Assembly (NCBI GenBank): GCA_025769875.1
Contig: JAGFNK010000310.1
Coordinates: 1 to 63,699 of the forward strand
Length of the DNA stretch: 63,699 bases
Direction: 5' to 3'
From: Russula earlei
Taxonomy: Eukaryota; Basidiomycota; Agaricomycetes; Russulales; Russulaceae
The notes under the pieces were generated by a model. It worked only from the letters and a program-made list of their open reading frames with translations. It was not told where the DNA came from and did not search any database. Position 1 is the stretch's first letter. Each line of letters opens with the position of its first letter. Positions 23,118-35,159 of this stretch are shown one piece after another. Both the position numbers and the translations under genes were made by a program.

Positions 23118-23320
23118 GGAGGTGGAGATGTGAGGAGTCACTTGACTGACTCGGTCTAACGGACCGTCACGAATACACGCATTCCTTGAATTCGGATTCG
23201 TTCATACAGCTATTTCTATGCTGTCCCTCCCTCCCCATGCTTTCCTCTCACTTTCATAAGCCACCTCCATCCGCCACCGTTCGCACAATCCCCTAGTGTG
23301 AGAAACGAAAAGAGGAGACC

Positions 23321-23980
23321 ATGGCAGAGCCCAGATATCCCACGGAGCAATTCTCAGCGTCCAACTTTGCCGCCTGCGGCGGGTCCGTCCTGATCCAATC
23401 CACACTCGCGCCGCTCGAAATCTGCCTTCTGCACCGCACTGCGCGTGACGGACGTGAGGAGTGGGTGCTGCCCAAGGGCCACAAGGACCGCGGAGAGGAC
23501 GTGGCGAAGGCGGCGGTGCGGGAGACATACGAGGAGACGGGGTACCCTTGTAGGCTGCTCCCGCTGGACATGACCACGGTCGCGACCGTGGCGGGCCAAC
23601 AAACGCCGGCGGTGCCCTCGCTTGTGCGCCGATGCGAGAAGGAGCCGTTCATGCTCACGCTGCGCCGGGCCAACGACGCGTCCGTCAAAGTCATCTGGTG
23701 GTTCGTCACCGTGCGCACCGGCGCGGACAAGGTCGACGGCACGCAGACGGCCAACGAGAGGTTCGAGAGTGCGTTTTATGGCGTTGACGAGGCGCTCAAG
23801 CGCACTACGTTCCGGACGGATCGTGAGCTTATCGAGGCGGCCGTCGAGCTCGTTAGGGCGTCTTATCCTGAAACAAGGGAGGAGCGGAAGCAGAGCCAGC
23901 CTTTGATACAGGGCGTGGAAGGAGTGGCCAGAGAGGAGGCAATTATAAGTTTCGAGGTGTGCCGAGAAGTATCGCGTTGA
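23321..23980 (+). CDS. Nudix hydrolase
   Basis: A single exon of 219 aa. The start at 23321 has a good context (GACCATGG). The Nudix box spans residues 53-75: G53, E59, then RETYEETGY with the metal-binding glutamates E68, E71 and E72. Upstream, GGSVLIQ and EEWVLPKGH form the usual beta-sheet edge; the tail is charged. Family members cleave nucleoside diphosphates linked to another group, such as diadenosine polyphosphates, NDP-sugars or inositol pyrophosphates, using Mg2+. The compact size and LPKGH motif resemble diphosphoinositol/diadenosine polyphosphate hydrolases, but the substrate cannot be told. No transit peptide is seen. Confidence 0.93.
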   Translation: MAEPRYPTEQFSASNFAACGGSVLIQSTLAPLEICLLHRTARDGREEWVLPKGHKDRGEDVAKAAVRETYEETGYPCRLLPLDMTTVATVAGQQTPAVPSLVRRCEKEPFMLTLRRANDASVKVIWWFVTVRTGADKVDGTQTANERFESAFYGVDEALKRTTFRTDRELIEAAVELVRASYPETREERKQSQPLIQGVEGVAREEAIISFEVCREVSR

Positions 23981-24558
23981 CTCCTGGTTCGTAGAAGTAA
24001 TGATAGGAGCAAGTCATGAAGGAGCAGAGAATTGGTGATAAACAGTGTCACGCTCGACAGCGGAGAGTCAAATTCACCCTCACCCACCTTGATGCCCTCC
24101 CTGACTCTCATCGCTCCTGACGGGACCTAGGAGGTTCATAGGAGAGTAATGGCTTTATGTGGGTGCTGGCAGCTGGGAATTTTTTTGACAATGGTTACCC
24201 ATTACATGTCGACGTGAGAATTGATGGTACGGTCTTGCTTACCCCTGATTAACTGTCTACCGTATACCTTGGAGTAAACAGATAATACAGTTGGAGCCTC
24301 AGCGGGGTAACTGTAGCAGAGCATGCGGAAGGTTCCGTTCAAAGTTGTGGTGGTGAGGTGGACTGAGAAACACGGTTGTAGACGTCCTCTCACATACCTT
24401 GATTGCTCGGCGTTCTCGTGAGGCCTTCGATGGTTGCTTGTCATCGAACGTCGACCGACCCATGCTGGACTAGCGCTTACCCTATTTGACATCGGTCATC
24501 GCAGCAACGCATAACGGGATGAGCGTTCAATTTCCCCCCTTCCATCCTCCCGCCCTCC

Positions 24559-26340
24559 ATGGCCCAAGTCCTCCCTCGCCCGGTTTCTGCAGAGAAACAG
24601 GTTCCTTCCTACTTTCGTTCCCGTCATATCCCTCGTCGTTTTCGGGGCTTACTCCTTGGCCTCTTCTTCCTCGCTGTCTTCGCTTTCCTCATCCATTCCC
24701 ACTATTTTCTCTCTGACCCCGTTGACCCCGTTGACCCCGTCTATTTTTTGCACGGCCTCCCAAAGCCAGAGCCTGGCCCCAACCCTCCCCGCTTTTTCGA
24801 ATGGTACGAACGTGAGAAGCGGCTGCCCCAGCACAATCCAGACCTGCCATACCCTCAAGGTCGCGACGGTAGTTACATTCGATTCGCAAATCAGGGCAAC
24901 AGTGCGACGTTCATTTCCCACCAAGCCGCGCGCGAATTCTCACTCGTTTTTCTTAACAGGTGTAGGGTGGGGTAACATCATGCAGGAGGTCATACTCAAC
25001 GCCCACCTCGCATACCTCTCCAAGCGAACGTATGTCCTCGCCCCCGTTTCAGTCTCATGTATTCACCCGTCATCTCCTTTCTCTTCCGTCAGCTACGTGT
25101 TTGAGAATTACACCTGGGATATGACACCCGGTGACTTCTCCAACTTTCAAGGCAAACCGATCCCCGCCCGAGTCCCCTTGACCTCCTTGTTATCTGGTAC
25201 GCCACCCATTCTCATTCTTATATACCCTCGCGCTTCATCGCCTCCAATCCAGGCCCCACTGCCGGTGACCCATTTCCCTCATCTGCCGACACCCCGCCCG
25301 CGGTCATCCCAGAGTTTTTCTACACAGTCTGCCCGACTCCGACTATCATCCATCGCGACGAGGTCAACGGCCTGCTACCTGGAGCGTCTGCCTCGTCACT
25401 TTTCCATGCATGGATCGACAAGCTAGAGCACATCGAGGATCGGTGTGTGGAGATTCAGAGGGGCACGTGGCAGGTCTTTGACCTTTGGTGTTTTTTTCTT
25501 TCCTCTTGCTTCGCTCGGCCAGAGCTGATTTGTTTGTCGAAAAGGTTATTCGGTGATTCGTCCAGGTTGCTCGACTTGTGGCCTTCGCTCTCCACCTCGC
25601 CGATCATGACTCATTTTTCTTGGTCTCCGCTTATCATCGCCGCTCTTGTTGCGAACGCGGATGTCATCCATCCCGCGCTCTCCTCCGCCACCTCGTCTTC
25701 CTTCATGCCCCATTCCAACCCCGCTCCTCTCGCGGGTCTCCTTGCTCTCCACGTTCGGCGTGGAGACTACATCGACCACTGTGTACATCTTACAACCTGG
25801 TCCGCAGTCTACATGGGCTTCAACGGCTTCCCGGGACTGCCAGACAAGTTCCCCCCGCCCCCCCCGTACGGCCCGGATAATGTACCACCGGAAGAGGTGG
25901 TGCGGTATAACAGGCACTGCTTTCCTGATATCAATCAGATCGTTACACGAGTTCGCGAGGTGCGCGTCTCCCTCCTACCGACAACGAGCCTCACACGCGT
26001 GTACGTGATGACGAATGGGAAGCCGGACTGGCTCCGCGAGCTCAAGGATGCGCTACAAGAGGACGCACGGAGAGAGGGCCTGGATGAGTGGGATCATATC
26101 GGGACGAGCCGAGATTTGCGGCTGACGCGCGAGCAGCGGCACAATTCGCAAGCGTTGGACATGGCCGTTGCACAGCGTGCAGAAGTCTTCATCGGGAATG
26201 GGGTAAGCCCATTATTTTGTTCGGCGATGGTCGGGATTACTGATCCGCTGAACTCGGATTAGTTCTCAACGATGACGTCCAATTCTGTCATGTTACGCGC
26301 TGCGCACGAATACCCTTGGAACAAGACGCGCTTTTGGTGA
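24559..26340 (+). CDS. Type II membrane protein with O-fucosyltransferase-like domain
   Basis: A multi-exon gene. A short basic N terminus precedes one membrane helix (RGLLLGLFFLAVFAFLIHS), then a stem with three DPV repeats (24716-24739). Later exons read GVGWGNIMQEVILNAHLAYL, SYVFENYTW (approximately), LLALHVRRGDYIDHC (near 25735-25780), HCFPDINQIV, TRVYVMTNG and VFIGNGF, then TMTSNSVMLR near the stop at about 26339. The GxGxGN-like start, HVRRGD and final TSNSVMLR follow the order of GDP-fucose O-fucosyltransferase-type (GT-B) proteins. Introns were seen at about 24914-24960, 25030-25093, 25197-25250, 25490-25520 and 26201-26262. The exact substrate is unknown; a Golgi role is inferred. 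A damaged tandem copy lies about 0.7 kb downstream. Confidence 0.75.
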
Positions 26341-26979
26341 ACATCCAAGCTACCTCAAAGCATATGTATGATTCGACATGTGTGTTGGGGAGGGTTCGGA
26401 TGACTGAAAATATATCAAAGCCCGATGTGATATGTATCATACAGAACACGGTGTATACACTGACACGGTCATATTACCTGTGCTTGCTTTCCCTGCATGG
26501 CACCTCAAACACACGTCGTCCCGGATTTGTCCTCTGTCTGCAATTCAAGGGCAAGTAGCCGTCCCGTGGCTTGCTGCTGTCTGCGTGGAGCTCTGTTCCT
26601 TCCAAGGCTCTTCAATCAGCTCTGCCCAGCCTTTGCTCACCGATCGTCATATGCCCTCGAGGATGCTCAGTCATCCTTTTATGTTGCTTTCTCTTCATTG
26701 CATTCATGTTTTGACTTGTACTGGAAAATTTAAGGTCTCATCGATGAGATCTCCATCCCCCATGATCGATTCAGTTTAAATAATTTGAATTTCGACGCAC
26801 GGCCACTACGGCCACTGATGGGCGATCAATGATCTCGCTTAATGCTTAACGCTTAGCGCGTAAGTCTATCAATCCATGTTGCGAGCGGAATGTCATTTTT
26901 TCTCCAGTGCACGCGTGTAACGCCGGTTTTCAATCCCGTCCCTCCCTCGCTGCGTACACCGTGACCGAGAATCTCTCTC

Positions 26980-28640
26980 CAGCACGATCCCGACCTCCCT
27001 TTTCCTCAAGGCCGGGAGGGTCGCTACCTTCGCTTCCCAAATCAGGGCTTCGGTGGGTTGTTCGTTTTTGACAAGTGGCTCAAAAAAAAAACCATTGACC
27101 GTGCGACCGGAAAAGCTTCAGGAGACGGGGTAACATCATGCAAGAGATCGTTTTGGACGCTCACCTCGCGTACCTCTACCTCTCCTCTCCAAACCAACGT
27201 ACGCCTTCCACCATTCGATTTTCACATGACGTCGTACTAACCCGTCCCCTGTTTTTTTTTTTTTTTTCTCAGCCACGTGTTTGAAAATCACACCTGGGGA
27301 TAAGACACGCGAAGACTTTTCCAACTCTCAAGGCAATCCGATCCCCGCGCGCGTCCCCTTGACTGCTCTTCTTTCTGGTACCCCTCCCGTTTCTCCCCCC
27401 GATGTCTTCCCGCGCCCGCGCCTCATTTCTTCCAATCCAGACCCCATCGCCGGTGACCCATTTCCCTCATCTGCCAACACACCGCCCGCGGTCATCCCGG
27501 CGTTTTTCAAGCAAATATGCCCGAATCCCACTATCATCGATCGCGTAGAGCTCAATGGCCCGCTATGGTCAGCATCAGGCGCGACGCTTTTCAGCGCATG
27601 GCTCGACAAGCTGGAGCGGATCGAGGATCGGTGCCCTGGAGTTCCGGGAGGACACACGGAAGGGTTTTCGACATTTGGTGCGTTTTCCTCCGCTCTACGC
27701 CTCACGCATCAGCCTGATCTGATTTGTTCGAGCGACAAGGTTATTCGGCGATTCGACCAGATTGCTCGACTTGTGGCCTTCGCTCTCCACCTCGCCGATC
27801 CTGACTCATTTCTCTTGGTCTCCGCTCATCATCGCCGCTCTTGTTGCGAACGCGGATGTTATCCATCCCGCGCTCTCCTCCGCCACCTCGTCTTCCTTCA
27901 TGCACCATCAAAGCCCCGCTCCCCTCAAGGGTCCCCTCGCTCTCTACATCCGGCGTGGAGACTGAGCCACTGTGTGCATCTTGGCGAGTGGTCCGCACAC
28001 TACATGGATTTCAACGAGCTCCCTGGGTTTCCAGACAGGTTCTCCCTACCAGCCAAGGACGGCCAGGGCAACCCTCCGCAAGGACAGAGCGAGATCTATA
28101 GCGCGCACTGCTTTCCTGACATCAAGCAGATCGTTTTACGCGTCCGCGCGAGGTGCGCGCGTCGCACCTGCCAAAGACTAGACTCACGCGCGTCTACGTG
28201 CTGTCGAGCTGTCGAACGGGAGGCCGGAGTGGCTCCGCGAGCTCACAGATGCGCTGCAAGAGGACGCGCGAAGAGCGGGCTTGGACGGGTGGGACCGTAT
28301 CGGGACGAGCCGCGATTTGCACCTGACGCGCGAGCAGCGGCACAATTCGCAGGCGTTGGACATGGCCGTCGCACAGCGCGCAAAAGTCTTCATCGGGAAC
28401 GGGGTATTTTATTCATATCTTCCAGGTGTTAGAGGTTGCTGGCGCGCTGGGCTGGAATTAGCTTTCGACGGTGACGTCCAACTCGGTCATGCTGCGCGCT
28501 GCGCAAGGTTACCCTTAGGAGAAAACGCACTTTTGGTGAAGACTCCAAAGCTTTTCACGAGCCATACATCTAGACACGCCTTCGTATATATTGTGCGCCC
28601 GGAGGGGGTGTGCATGACGACTGAACAGCGATGAGAACTT
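26980..28640 (+). pseudogene. Truncated tandem copy of the fucosyltransferase-like gene
   Basis: It is homologous to 24830-26340 in the same order: DPDLPFPQGREGRYLRFPNQG, GNIMQEIVLDAHLAYL, HVFENHTW, then an in-frame TAA just after HTWG (27301-27303) where the parent reads HTWD-like sequence. It continues through PIPARVPLTALLSG, PPAVIPAFF, RQ-type HNSQALDMAVAQRA and VFIGNG near 28393-28405. The N-terminal membrane anchor exon is missing, the HVRRGD region is altered to YIRRGD followed by a stop, and several frames alternate. This is a decayed segmental duplication. Confidence 0.85.
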
Positions 28641-28649
28641 TAATTTACG

Positions 28650-29950
28650 TCTGTTCTTAATTATATAGGTCACAGAACATACCCGAGTCCCTACATCATA
28701 ATGATTCGCAAGGACACTGTCCTCGCTCTCCCTGCACGACCCTCGAAATACGCACCAATTTTGCGATTTGTCTTCTGTCAGAGCCGATGGTTGGATTGGA
28801 AAGGCGAAACTGACGAAGGGAGCACGACGCCACTTCATCACGGGAAAGATGGGGCAAGTCGGACCAAGGCGCGCTTGGATTCGTAGGGCAAAACCGAGGG
28901 CAGAGATGACTGATTCAGATAGCGCAAGGGATTCCGCCAAGGCGTTTGGGGGGTAGAAAGCGGCTGGACTCAGATGGCGAAGGAAGAGGACGAGCGAGCG
29001 AGAACTTGAAGGCAGCGTTGCAGAGGAAGGCTAAAACACACCGCAGAACTGACACTGAGAGAGTAAGTACGATGCGTATAAATAGGAAAACCGAGGCCCT
29101 ATTCAACGATTACCGAGACTCGTAAGATACGAGACAGAACGATGAGTGAATGACGTCGTAAAAAATTTCCGAAACGCGTACGAAAAAACTGCGGTAAGTG
29201 GAGCTGATCATGGAGCAAACAAAGGAGTCGGAGGTATGGTAACAAAGAAACAGAAAGAAGCGGAGTATCGTATCAACGAGACAGACGAATAGGAAGGACG
29301 GACGGACGAAGCTGGATACATCCAGAAAGCTCTACTACAAGCCCGCGAAGCAGGGGAGGACGACGACGCGAGGCGTTAGGGGTCGCGAGCCCTCGCGTCT
29401 GACGATGATGATGACAATGAACGCAGAACGAGCACATCATATCGCCCGGCGTATAGAGGCGCAGCGAAGGGAAGGGCTGGTTGGTAAGAGAACGGCCGAG
29501 AACGAGCGATACGGAGGGGGATGGGGTCGAGGCGTGATGGAGAAACTTTGAGCGCATGGCCTCTTGATCCGATCGCCTGATATTCCATATTCCAAAGTGT
29601 ACTGCCTGTACTTCAAGCAGGGCCCAGCTCAGCCCCCGGACCCATGTAGACAATTAGGCCCCTCCCTTTTATTATTAACCAAGATTCAACTCCCTCCTCC
29701 ACTCCCACTCTCGTCAGTCAAATTCAAATTGGGTCACCTGACATCGATGGATTTGGGCTTGAGCCGCGGCCTTACAACTGCACGTTTCGACAGTAGATGC
29801 CAGTGACTCTTTGTCCTATGTCCAGCGATCACGGAAACATCAAGGCACCGCACTGATAGCAGCAGCCATGATGTGATTTCATGGATGTATCCGTATCACC
29901 CAGCCGATCGCTGGTCGAAGCCTATCAACAGACAAACAGAGTGGAGTCGC
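28650..29950. other. Intergenic, nothing recognised
   Basis: This stretch contains short frames, some strongly basic (28768-28956), none with a domain I can name. Confidence 0.45.
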
Positions 29951-29957
29951 TGAATTG

Positions 29958-30050
29958 CATAAAAGTATCAATTCCTGCCATTCCGATTGTATTCTCCCCC
30001 CAGCAGCTGTGCTCTCCCATTCGTTCTATACTCGTTGGTACTGGTTACCG
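29958..30050 (+). promoter_or_regulatory. Promoter/5' leader shared with the second secreted-protein gene
   Basis: CATAAAAG (29958-29965) is a TATA-like box 163 bp before the start codon. CAGCTGTG (30004-30011) and TACTGGTTACCG (30039-30050) follow. The same blocks occur in the same order upstream of the gene at 49910 on the other strand (TATAAAA 50081-50075, CAGCTGTG 50046-50039, TACTGGTTACCG 50013-50002). Confidence 0.75.
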
Positions 30051-30120
30051 ACAATCTTTTCTACTCCACCGTCTTGTCGACGACTTCCGTTTTAAACGCA
30101 CCACCCAGTTCACAGTATCA

Positions 30121-30425
30121 ATGCGTACCTCCTTTGTTTTTGTCATCCTCTGCTTCGCTGTTGGCGTCGCTCCGTCCCTCGCGATTCCTTCTAGGTACGC
30201 CCAGCTTCCCTCAAGTGTTCATTTTAAACTTTACCTGGTAGAGGTGATACACCCACACTTGGTGAATCCAATCATGGACCTGTGCGTGGAGGTCCACCTC
30301 CCCATAGACACTTGAAGGCGGTACTGGGCCTGAACGAGAATGGGAAATCCATAAACAGTAAGGACAAGTTGGATAAGTTGGATGGGTTTGAGAAAACCAG
30401 TGTTAAAAGATTGGGAGGGTCATGA
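30121..30425 (+). CDS. Small secreted protein, new family member 1
   Basis: Two exons, 30121-30194 and 30242-30425, with a 47-bp intron (GTACGC...TGGTAG), give 85 aa. The signal peptide is MRTSFVFVILCFAVGVAPS followed by LAIPSR. The mature part is about 60 residues, cysteine-free and rich in Gly, Lys and Asp, with RGGPPPHRH in the middle and KDKLDKLDGFEK near the end. The paralogue at 49594-49910 has the same MRTSF start, the same length and an intron at the same place and phase (after codon 24-26, phase 2). Without splicing only a 61-residue frame with a different tail is seen. Function unknown. Confidence 0.7.
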
Positions 30426-31979
30426 TAATTGACTGGCTACATAATTAAATTCAATACGTATTATAACCTTGGTTATCATTTTGATCCAACCAAGGCTATG
30501 TCATGATAAGTCTGTTATCAAAGTCACACATCCAAATATCTCAAAGCAGCCAATTATATTTTATGACAACTTATCATAAGGGGTCAAGTGATAAAGTCAA
30601 AGGCACTTTATCTAATCAAGTGAGCAAACTTTCTGTTCATGAAGGTTGTTGGCACACAACACATCCCCTGTGTTTCTGTTCATATTTATCTGCTTTTCTT
30701 CTTGTATCAATAATGCCAAGAGTGAGAACACCCAAAGCTGAGGTGAAAACTTGCTCAATCTGCCTCAAGAGCTTCCATTCTCAAGTGTATACTGCCCACT
30801 TCAAAAAATGCCAGCAGACAAAAAAGGACAAAGGTTATGAAGCATATCAACTCAGAAAGAAAGAGAAGTGGCTCTCACAACTTTGATGTGCATGCCAATG
30901 TGTCTTTTGCTACTTTGGCTCATGTTCTCTTTCCAGTGTATCAAGCATCCTCAGATAATGACCATATTGACAATCACAACCTTGGTGGCTGTGCTTACCT
31001 GGAGGTCTCAACCTTACCTGAAACTAAAATAACAGGTCAGGATCACCCCTCAGAATTACCCATTTAATACATCAGATTCATGACCTCCTTTCCCAGCATC
31101 TCAACATGATTCTGTACCACTTGCTGATGTTGCTGATGGTGCCACCATTGACATGATTCAAACAGATTATTACCCTAGGAGCAGCAGATTTTCCAAGACT
31201 TGCTGTTTTGAGGATTATGGCACCTCCACCTACCATCTGAGTCAGCAGTCTCCTACCATTCAACCCTGGTGGCCTTTTTTCAACTCTCAGGAGGAGTTCC
31301 TATTTGTGGAATTTCTTCTTGAATGTCATATGGCAAGGAGCAGTCAGAAAGGTTGGTATGGATCATGCATCTTATAAGAAACAATACACTCTTCACATTT
31401 AAGAATTTTGTGGATATCAAAAAAGTGTGGGACCTTGCTTCAATGAAACTGGCACCTGTAAGTTCAAGAGTGGTGTTGATGTGAAATGGCTGATGTCATT
31501 AGAATGTAGTTCCGAGTATCTATTATATGTCTGCCATATAAGAAAGAAGTATGAACATTTGATATACCACATGATTCTTTGTGGGCATGGGTGATGGATT
31601 TTATCCAGGATTTGCAATTACTGCCTCATTTTCAATGGGATGCAGAGATAAACAGGCATCATCCACCCACATATATTATGAACCATGTTCCACAGATGCA
31701 ATGTACAGGTACATGTCCAGTGTTATTGGACACTGACTCAGAGGATCTCACATTTAACACTACATGAGATTTCTGAGGACCCAAATGAAAAAGAAGAGCA
31801 CATTTGTCAACTTCAAATGTGCAGTCTGGCACAAGGCCCTTGAAGTTGTGCTGAAATCAGTCATTGAGTATTCGAAGACTGGATGTTGGCTTCAATGTGG
31901 TGATAAGGTCCTGCACTGGCTCTTCCCTGCCATACTCATCTTATCTACTGATTATGAAGAGCATAGCAATGTTACCAAG

Positions 31980-32589
31980 TGGTTTGGGGTCCGGAAGATG
32001 CTGGAACACCTGAACTATGGACTGCACCGTTTGCATCATGTGTGCATCAGATCTTGATCATTTATGTTTGTTGATATCACATGTTTGGAACACGTTGATC
32101 GTATCTTTCTGAAGATGTATTGAAGCAATGAGTAGCATTGCTTCTGTCCCAGATGTTCCTGTACTGCCACGTACATCACTTCCTGGATTAGGAAAGTACT
32201 TATGACACCGAGATTGCTACTAGGGAAGCACTTAATGCTTCCAGCACCAAGATCGTTTACATAGAAGCAACCTCGCTTCTATGAGCTGCAGTTTTGCTTC
32301 TATAGCACTGACCAGTACTACAGTAGCGCAAACCTTATCCCTGTAGGGCTATATAAGGCCCCCAGTTGTAACAGTTGAGCCCTAAGCTCGACTTAGTTTG
32401 CCAATCCCAAACAGTTGACTCCTACCCTGTCTGCAGAGCCCCTCTCATCTAGTTGCCATACTCCAGAAGGATCTAACACTCCTTCCCCTCCACGAGTATT
32501 GCTTGCTTGACTCAAGCATATCTGCATTGGTAGGATGCGTTCATAGATGCAACCATTGATCTTATTTAAGGCACTTTGGAGCCTTAACA
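31980..32589 (+). mobile_element. Solo LTR, family A, inside the Plavaka remnant
   Basis: 610 bp, TGTTACCAAG...GCCTTAACA, with a perfect target duplication AGCAA (31975-31979, 32590-32594). It has the family TATA (CTATATAAGG near 32348) and hairpin. Confidence 0.93.
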
Positions 32590-33051
32590 AGCAAATCTTT
32601 ATATGTCACATTCTCATGTCATCAACAACTGATGTAGCACCAATATTAACACGGTGTACAATGGCCCTTATTTGTGGAACAAAATCAAAATAACCCTGTC
32701 CCATTTGTTTTATCAATTAGCATGAGCTCTTGGAGATTGCAGAGACTTGAGAGCTCAGGAAGGCAGCTCACCCTGTAGAACTCCTTTTGTAAGCACATCA
32801 AATCAATTGCACCAACAAATGTGAGAAATTCCTCCCTAATTATAGTATTTGTGATGTTGATGTGAGTGATCCATTTCTTTCATCACATTGTATACCTGCC
32901 CCATTGACTCATTAGAGCCAGAATGTATTCTGGCATATCCAAAACTCAGATCCACATCATGCACTCTCATTTGATAGGCTTGACTCAAATAACAGCAGCT
33001 TGTTTGGCCATCTTCTGTGGAGTGGATTCAAGGCACTGATCACAAGATGTG

Positions 33052-33604
33052 TGTTAAGGCTCCAAAGTACCTTAAATAAGATCAATGGTTGTGTCTGTAA
33101 ATGTGTCCTACCAATGCAGATATGCTTGAGTCAAGCAAGCAGTACTCATGGAGGGGAAGGAGTGTTATGTCCTTCAAGAGAATGACAACAAGATGAGAGG
33201 GGCTCTGCAGACAGGGTAGGAGTCAACTGTTTGGGATTGGCAAACTAAGTCAAGCTTAAGGCTCAACTACTACAAACTGGGGCCTTATATAGCCCTCAGG
33301 GATAAGGTTCTTGCTACTATAAGTACTGGTTGGTGCTATAGTAGCAAGGACAGCTCATAGAAGCAATAGTTGCTTCTGATATAAACAATTGAAAACAATG
33401 TATGTAGCAGTACAGGAACATCTGGGACAGAAGCAATGTGATTCATTGCTTCTGTATTGCTTCTTCAGAAAGATACTATCAACATGTTCCAAACACAATA
33501 TCAAGGAACATAAACAGTCAAGATCTGACACACACATGATGCAAATGATGCAGCCATAGTTCAGGTGTCCCAGCATCTTTCAGACCCCAAACCACTTGGT
33601 AACA
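33052..33604 (-). mobile_element. Solo LTR, family A, second insertion in the Plavaka remnant
   Basis: 553 bp, TGTTAAGGCTCC...CTTGGTAACA, with a perfect target duplication ATGTG (33047-33051, 33605-33609). It is in reverse orientation to the 31980 copy and differs by internal deletions. Confidence 0.93.
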
Positions 33605-33807
33605 ATGTGGCCATGCACAGACAGTGCAGGTTGATACCCAGTACAACTCCACCCTGCCTACATGTTGTATAGCATGACCACAATCTAGATTTGATTCTGT
33701 TCCTCCATGGCATGGTTTGAACCACTCTGGGGAAGTTATGTGTCAAGACTCACTGTTGAGCAATCCAGTTCAAGAGCAAGAAGAAAGCTTGAAGATGAGT
33801 CAATAGA

Positions 33808-34970
33808 TTTTACAAGATATCTTTAATATGGATGAGACTGGGTTATTTTATGCATACATTTCAAGAATGTAATCTATTAACCCAATTCTTACTTGATCCT
33901 TTCATTAGAATGCCACAAGATTGTGGGCTCATAGAAACAGCTGCACCTGGTGTCAAAGGGAACGAGAAAAGATTGACATATGTGATCATGGTCAATGCCA
34001 GTGGCAGCAAGAAGCTCCCACTCCTTATCATCAGCAAAGCTGATAAGCCATGGGCATTCCAAAAGAAGTTAGGTTCTGAGCTTGGCTTTTATTATCACAA
34101 CAAAGGCATGGATGACAACAAGAATATATCAAGAATGGATCACAGAATGGGATCACAAACTAAGGAAACAGAATCAGCATGTTCTGCTACTTTAAGACAA
34201 CTTTAGTTGCCATGCTTGCCTCAAAAACATTCATGTCAAGAACTTTTCACCAAATCTCACTGCCCATGTTCAGCCTGCAGATGCTGGTATTATCCAATGC
34301 TTTAAGGTTCATTATCACAGCAACTTTATCAACTGGGCTATCAATCATTATGATGGCAATATCACCCCATCACTAATTTATGAAATTGATCAACTCAAGG
34401 CAATGCATCTCACAGAAATTGCTTGGAGTGAAGTCTCTTCTGAGACAATCCAAAATTGTTGGCACAAGGTTGAGATTCTTCCAAATTCACTTCTCCATCC
34501 CTCAGACATTCCAGTGCCCTCAGTTCCTATTTTCACACTTCTCAACAAGCACCAGCTAGCTAAAATTAACCACATGGACTCATGCTGGACAGGATATTGT
34601 TGACTTGTTCAATTAGAGAGTAGGGGTATCCTGCAGCCAAGGAACATGATGGATCTTGAAGAGTTATTGAATCCATGGGGGAGCAGGATCTCATTGAGGA
34701 AGTTTCAGATATGGATGTCTTTGAGGCAGTGATGCAGGGTCTCAAGCAAGAAAGCTTTGATTTTGAAGATGATGGCATTGTGGACAAGAGGCCAACTTGA
34801 GAGGAGGCCATTGCCACATCACTTGCCTTACAAAAATATCTTATTGATATTAATAAGCCACTTGCCTGTCAGCTCAAAGCAGCTCTGGGAGGCTTTGGTC
34901 AACAGGTCTGCCTTGATCAGGCCCAATTGATGCAAGATACAGTAATAACTGATTACTTTACATCAAAGTA
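33808..34970 (+). pseudogene. pogo-type DDE transposase remnant
   Basis: It opens with DIFNMDETGLFYA (33812-33850, first catalytic Asp region), then APGVKGNEKRLTYVIMVNAS, KLPLLIISKA, LGFYYHNKGM, LTAHVQPADAGIIQCFK (near 34258-34310), INHYDGNITPSLIYEIDQLK and IQNCWHKVEILPNSLLHPS. A weak acidic C terminus (EDLIEEVSDMDVFEAV-like) runs to about 34970. This is the order of DDE-1/CENP-B-like transposases of the Tc1-pogo group. Several frames alternate and the N-terminal HTH part is missing. An LTR-edge fragment (TGTCAAGACTCACTG) lies just before it at 33743. Confidence 0.8.
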
Positions 34971-35159
34971 ACATAGCAGATTGTATATACAACTAGAACA
35001 TGGAATTTGGGGTCTCTGTCATGAACCATTTCCCAGAGAGGGCCCTTGAAGGACCCTTCCTTATGAGAGGAAACCTAGGCTCCATGGTGTCACCCTGTTC
35101 ACATGGCCAAAAGGGGTAAGTAGAGGTGTCCACAATATTGTGTGCACATTGTGGAATGA

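Larger units (their letters stand above)
30713..33735 (+). pseudogene. Plavaka-type transposase remnant
   Basis: The N-terminal zinc-finger-like start is MPRVRTPKAEVKTCSICLKSF with CxxC...HxxxC. It is followed by WWPFFNSQEEFLFVEFLLEC (31270-31320), KNFVDIKKVWDLAS, LWAWVMDFIQDLQLLPHFQW (31579-31640), FVNFKCAVWHKALEVVLKS (31806-31862) and AILILSTDYEE. It resumes after the first solo LTR with NVFWHIQNSDPHHALSFD, then LFGHLLWSGFKAL (33000-33040), and after the second with PRW-like residues to about 33735. The order matches the Plavaka transposase of agaricomycete DNA transposons. Many stops and shifts plus two solo LTRs make it dead. Confidence 0.8.

Noticed and set aside
24202..24492. 96-codon minus-strand frame between the Nudix and glycosyltransferase-like genes
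   Set aside because: There are GTATGT-like splice signals in it but no continuation or domain.
28768..28956. Strongly basic 62-codon frame resembling a ribosomal protein in composition
   Set aside because: No family motif could be matched, and a minus-strand frame overlaps it fully; composition alone is not enough.
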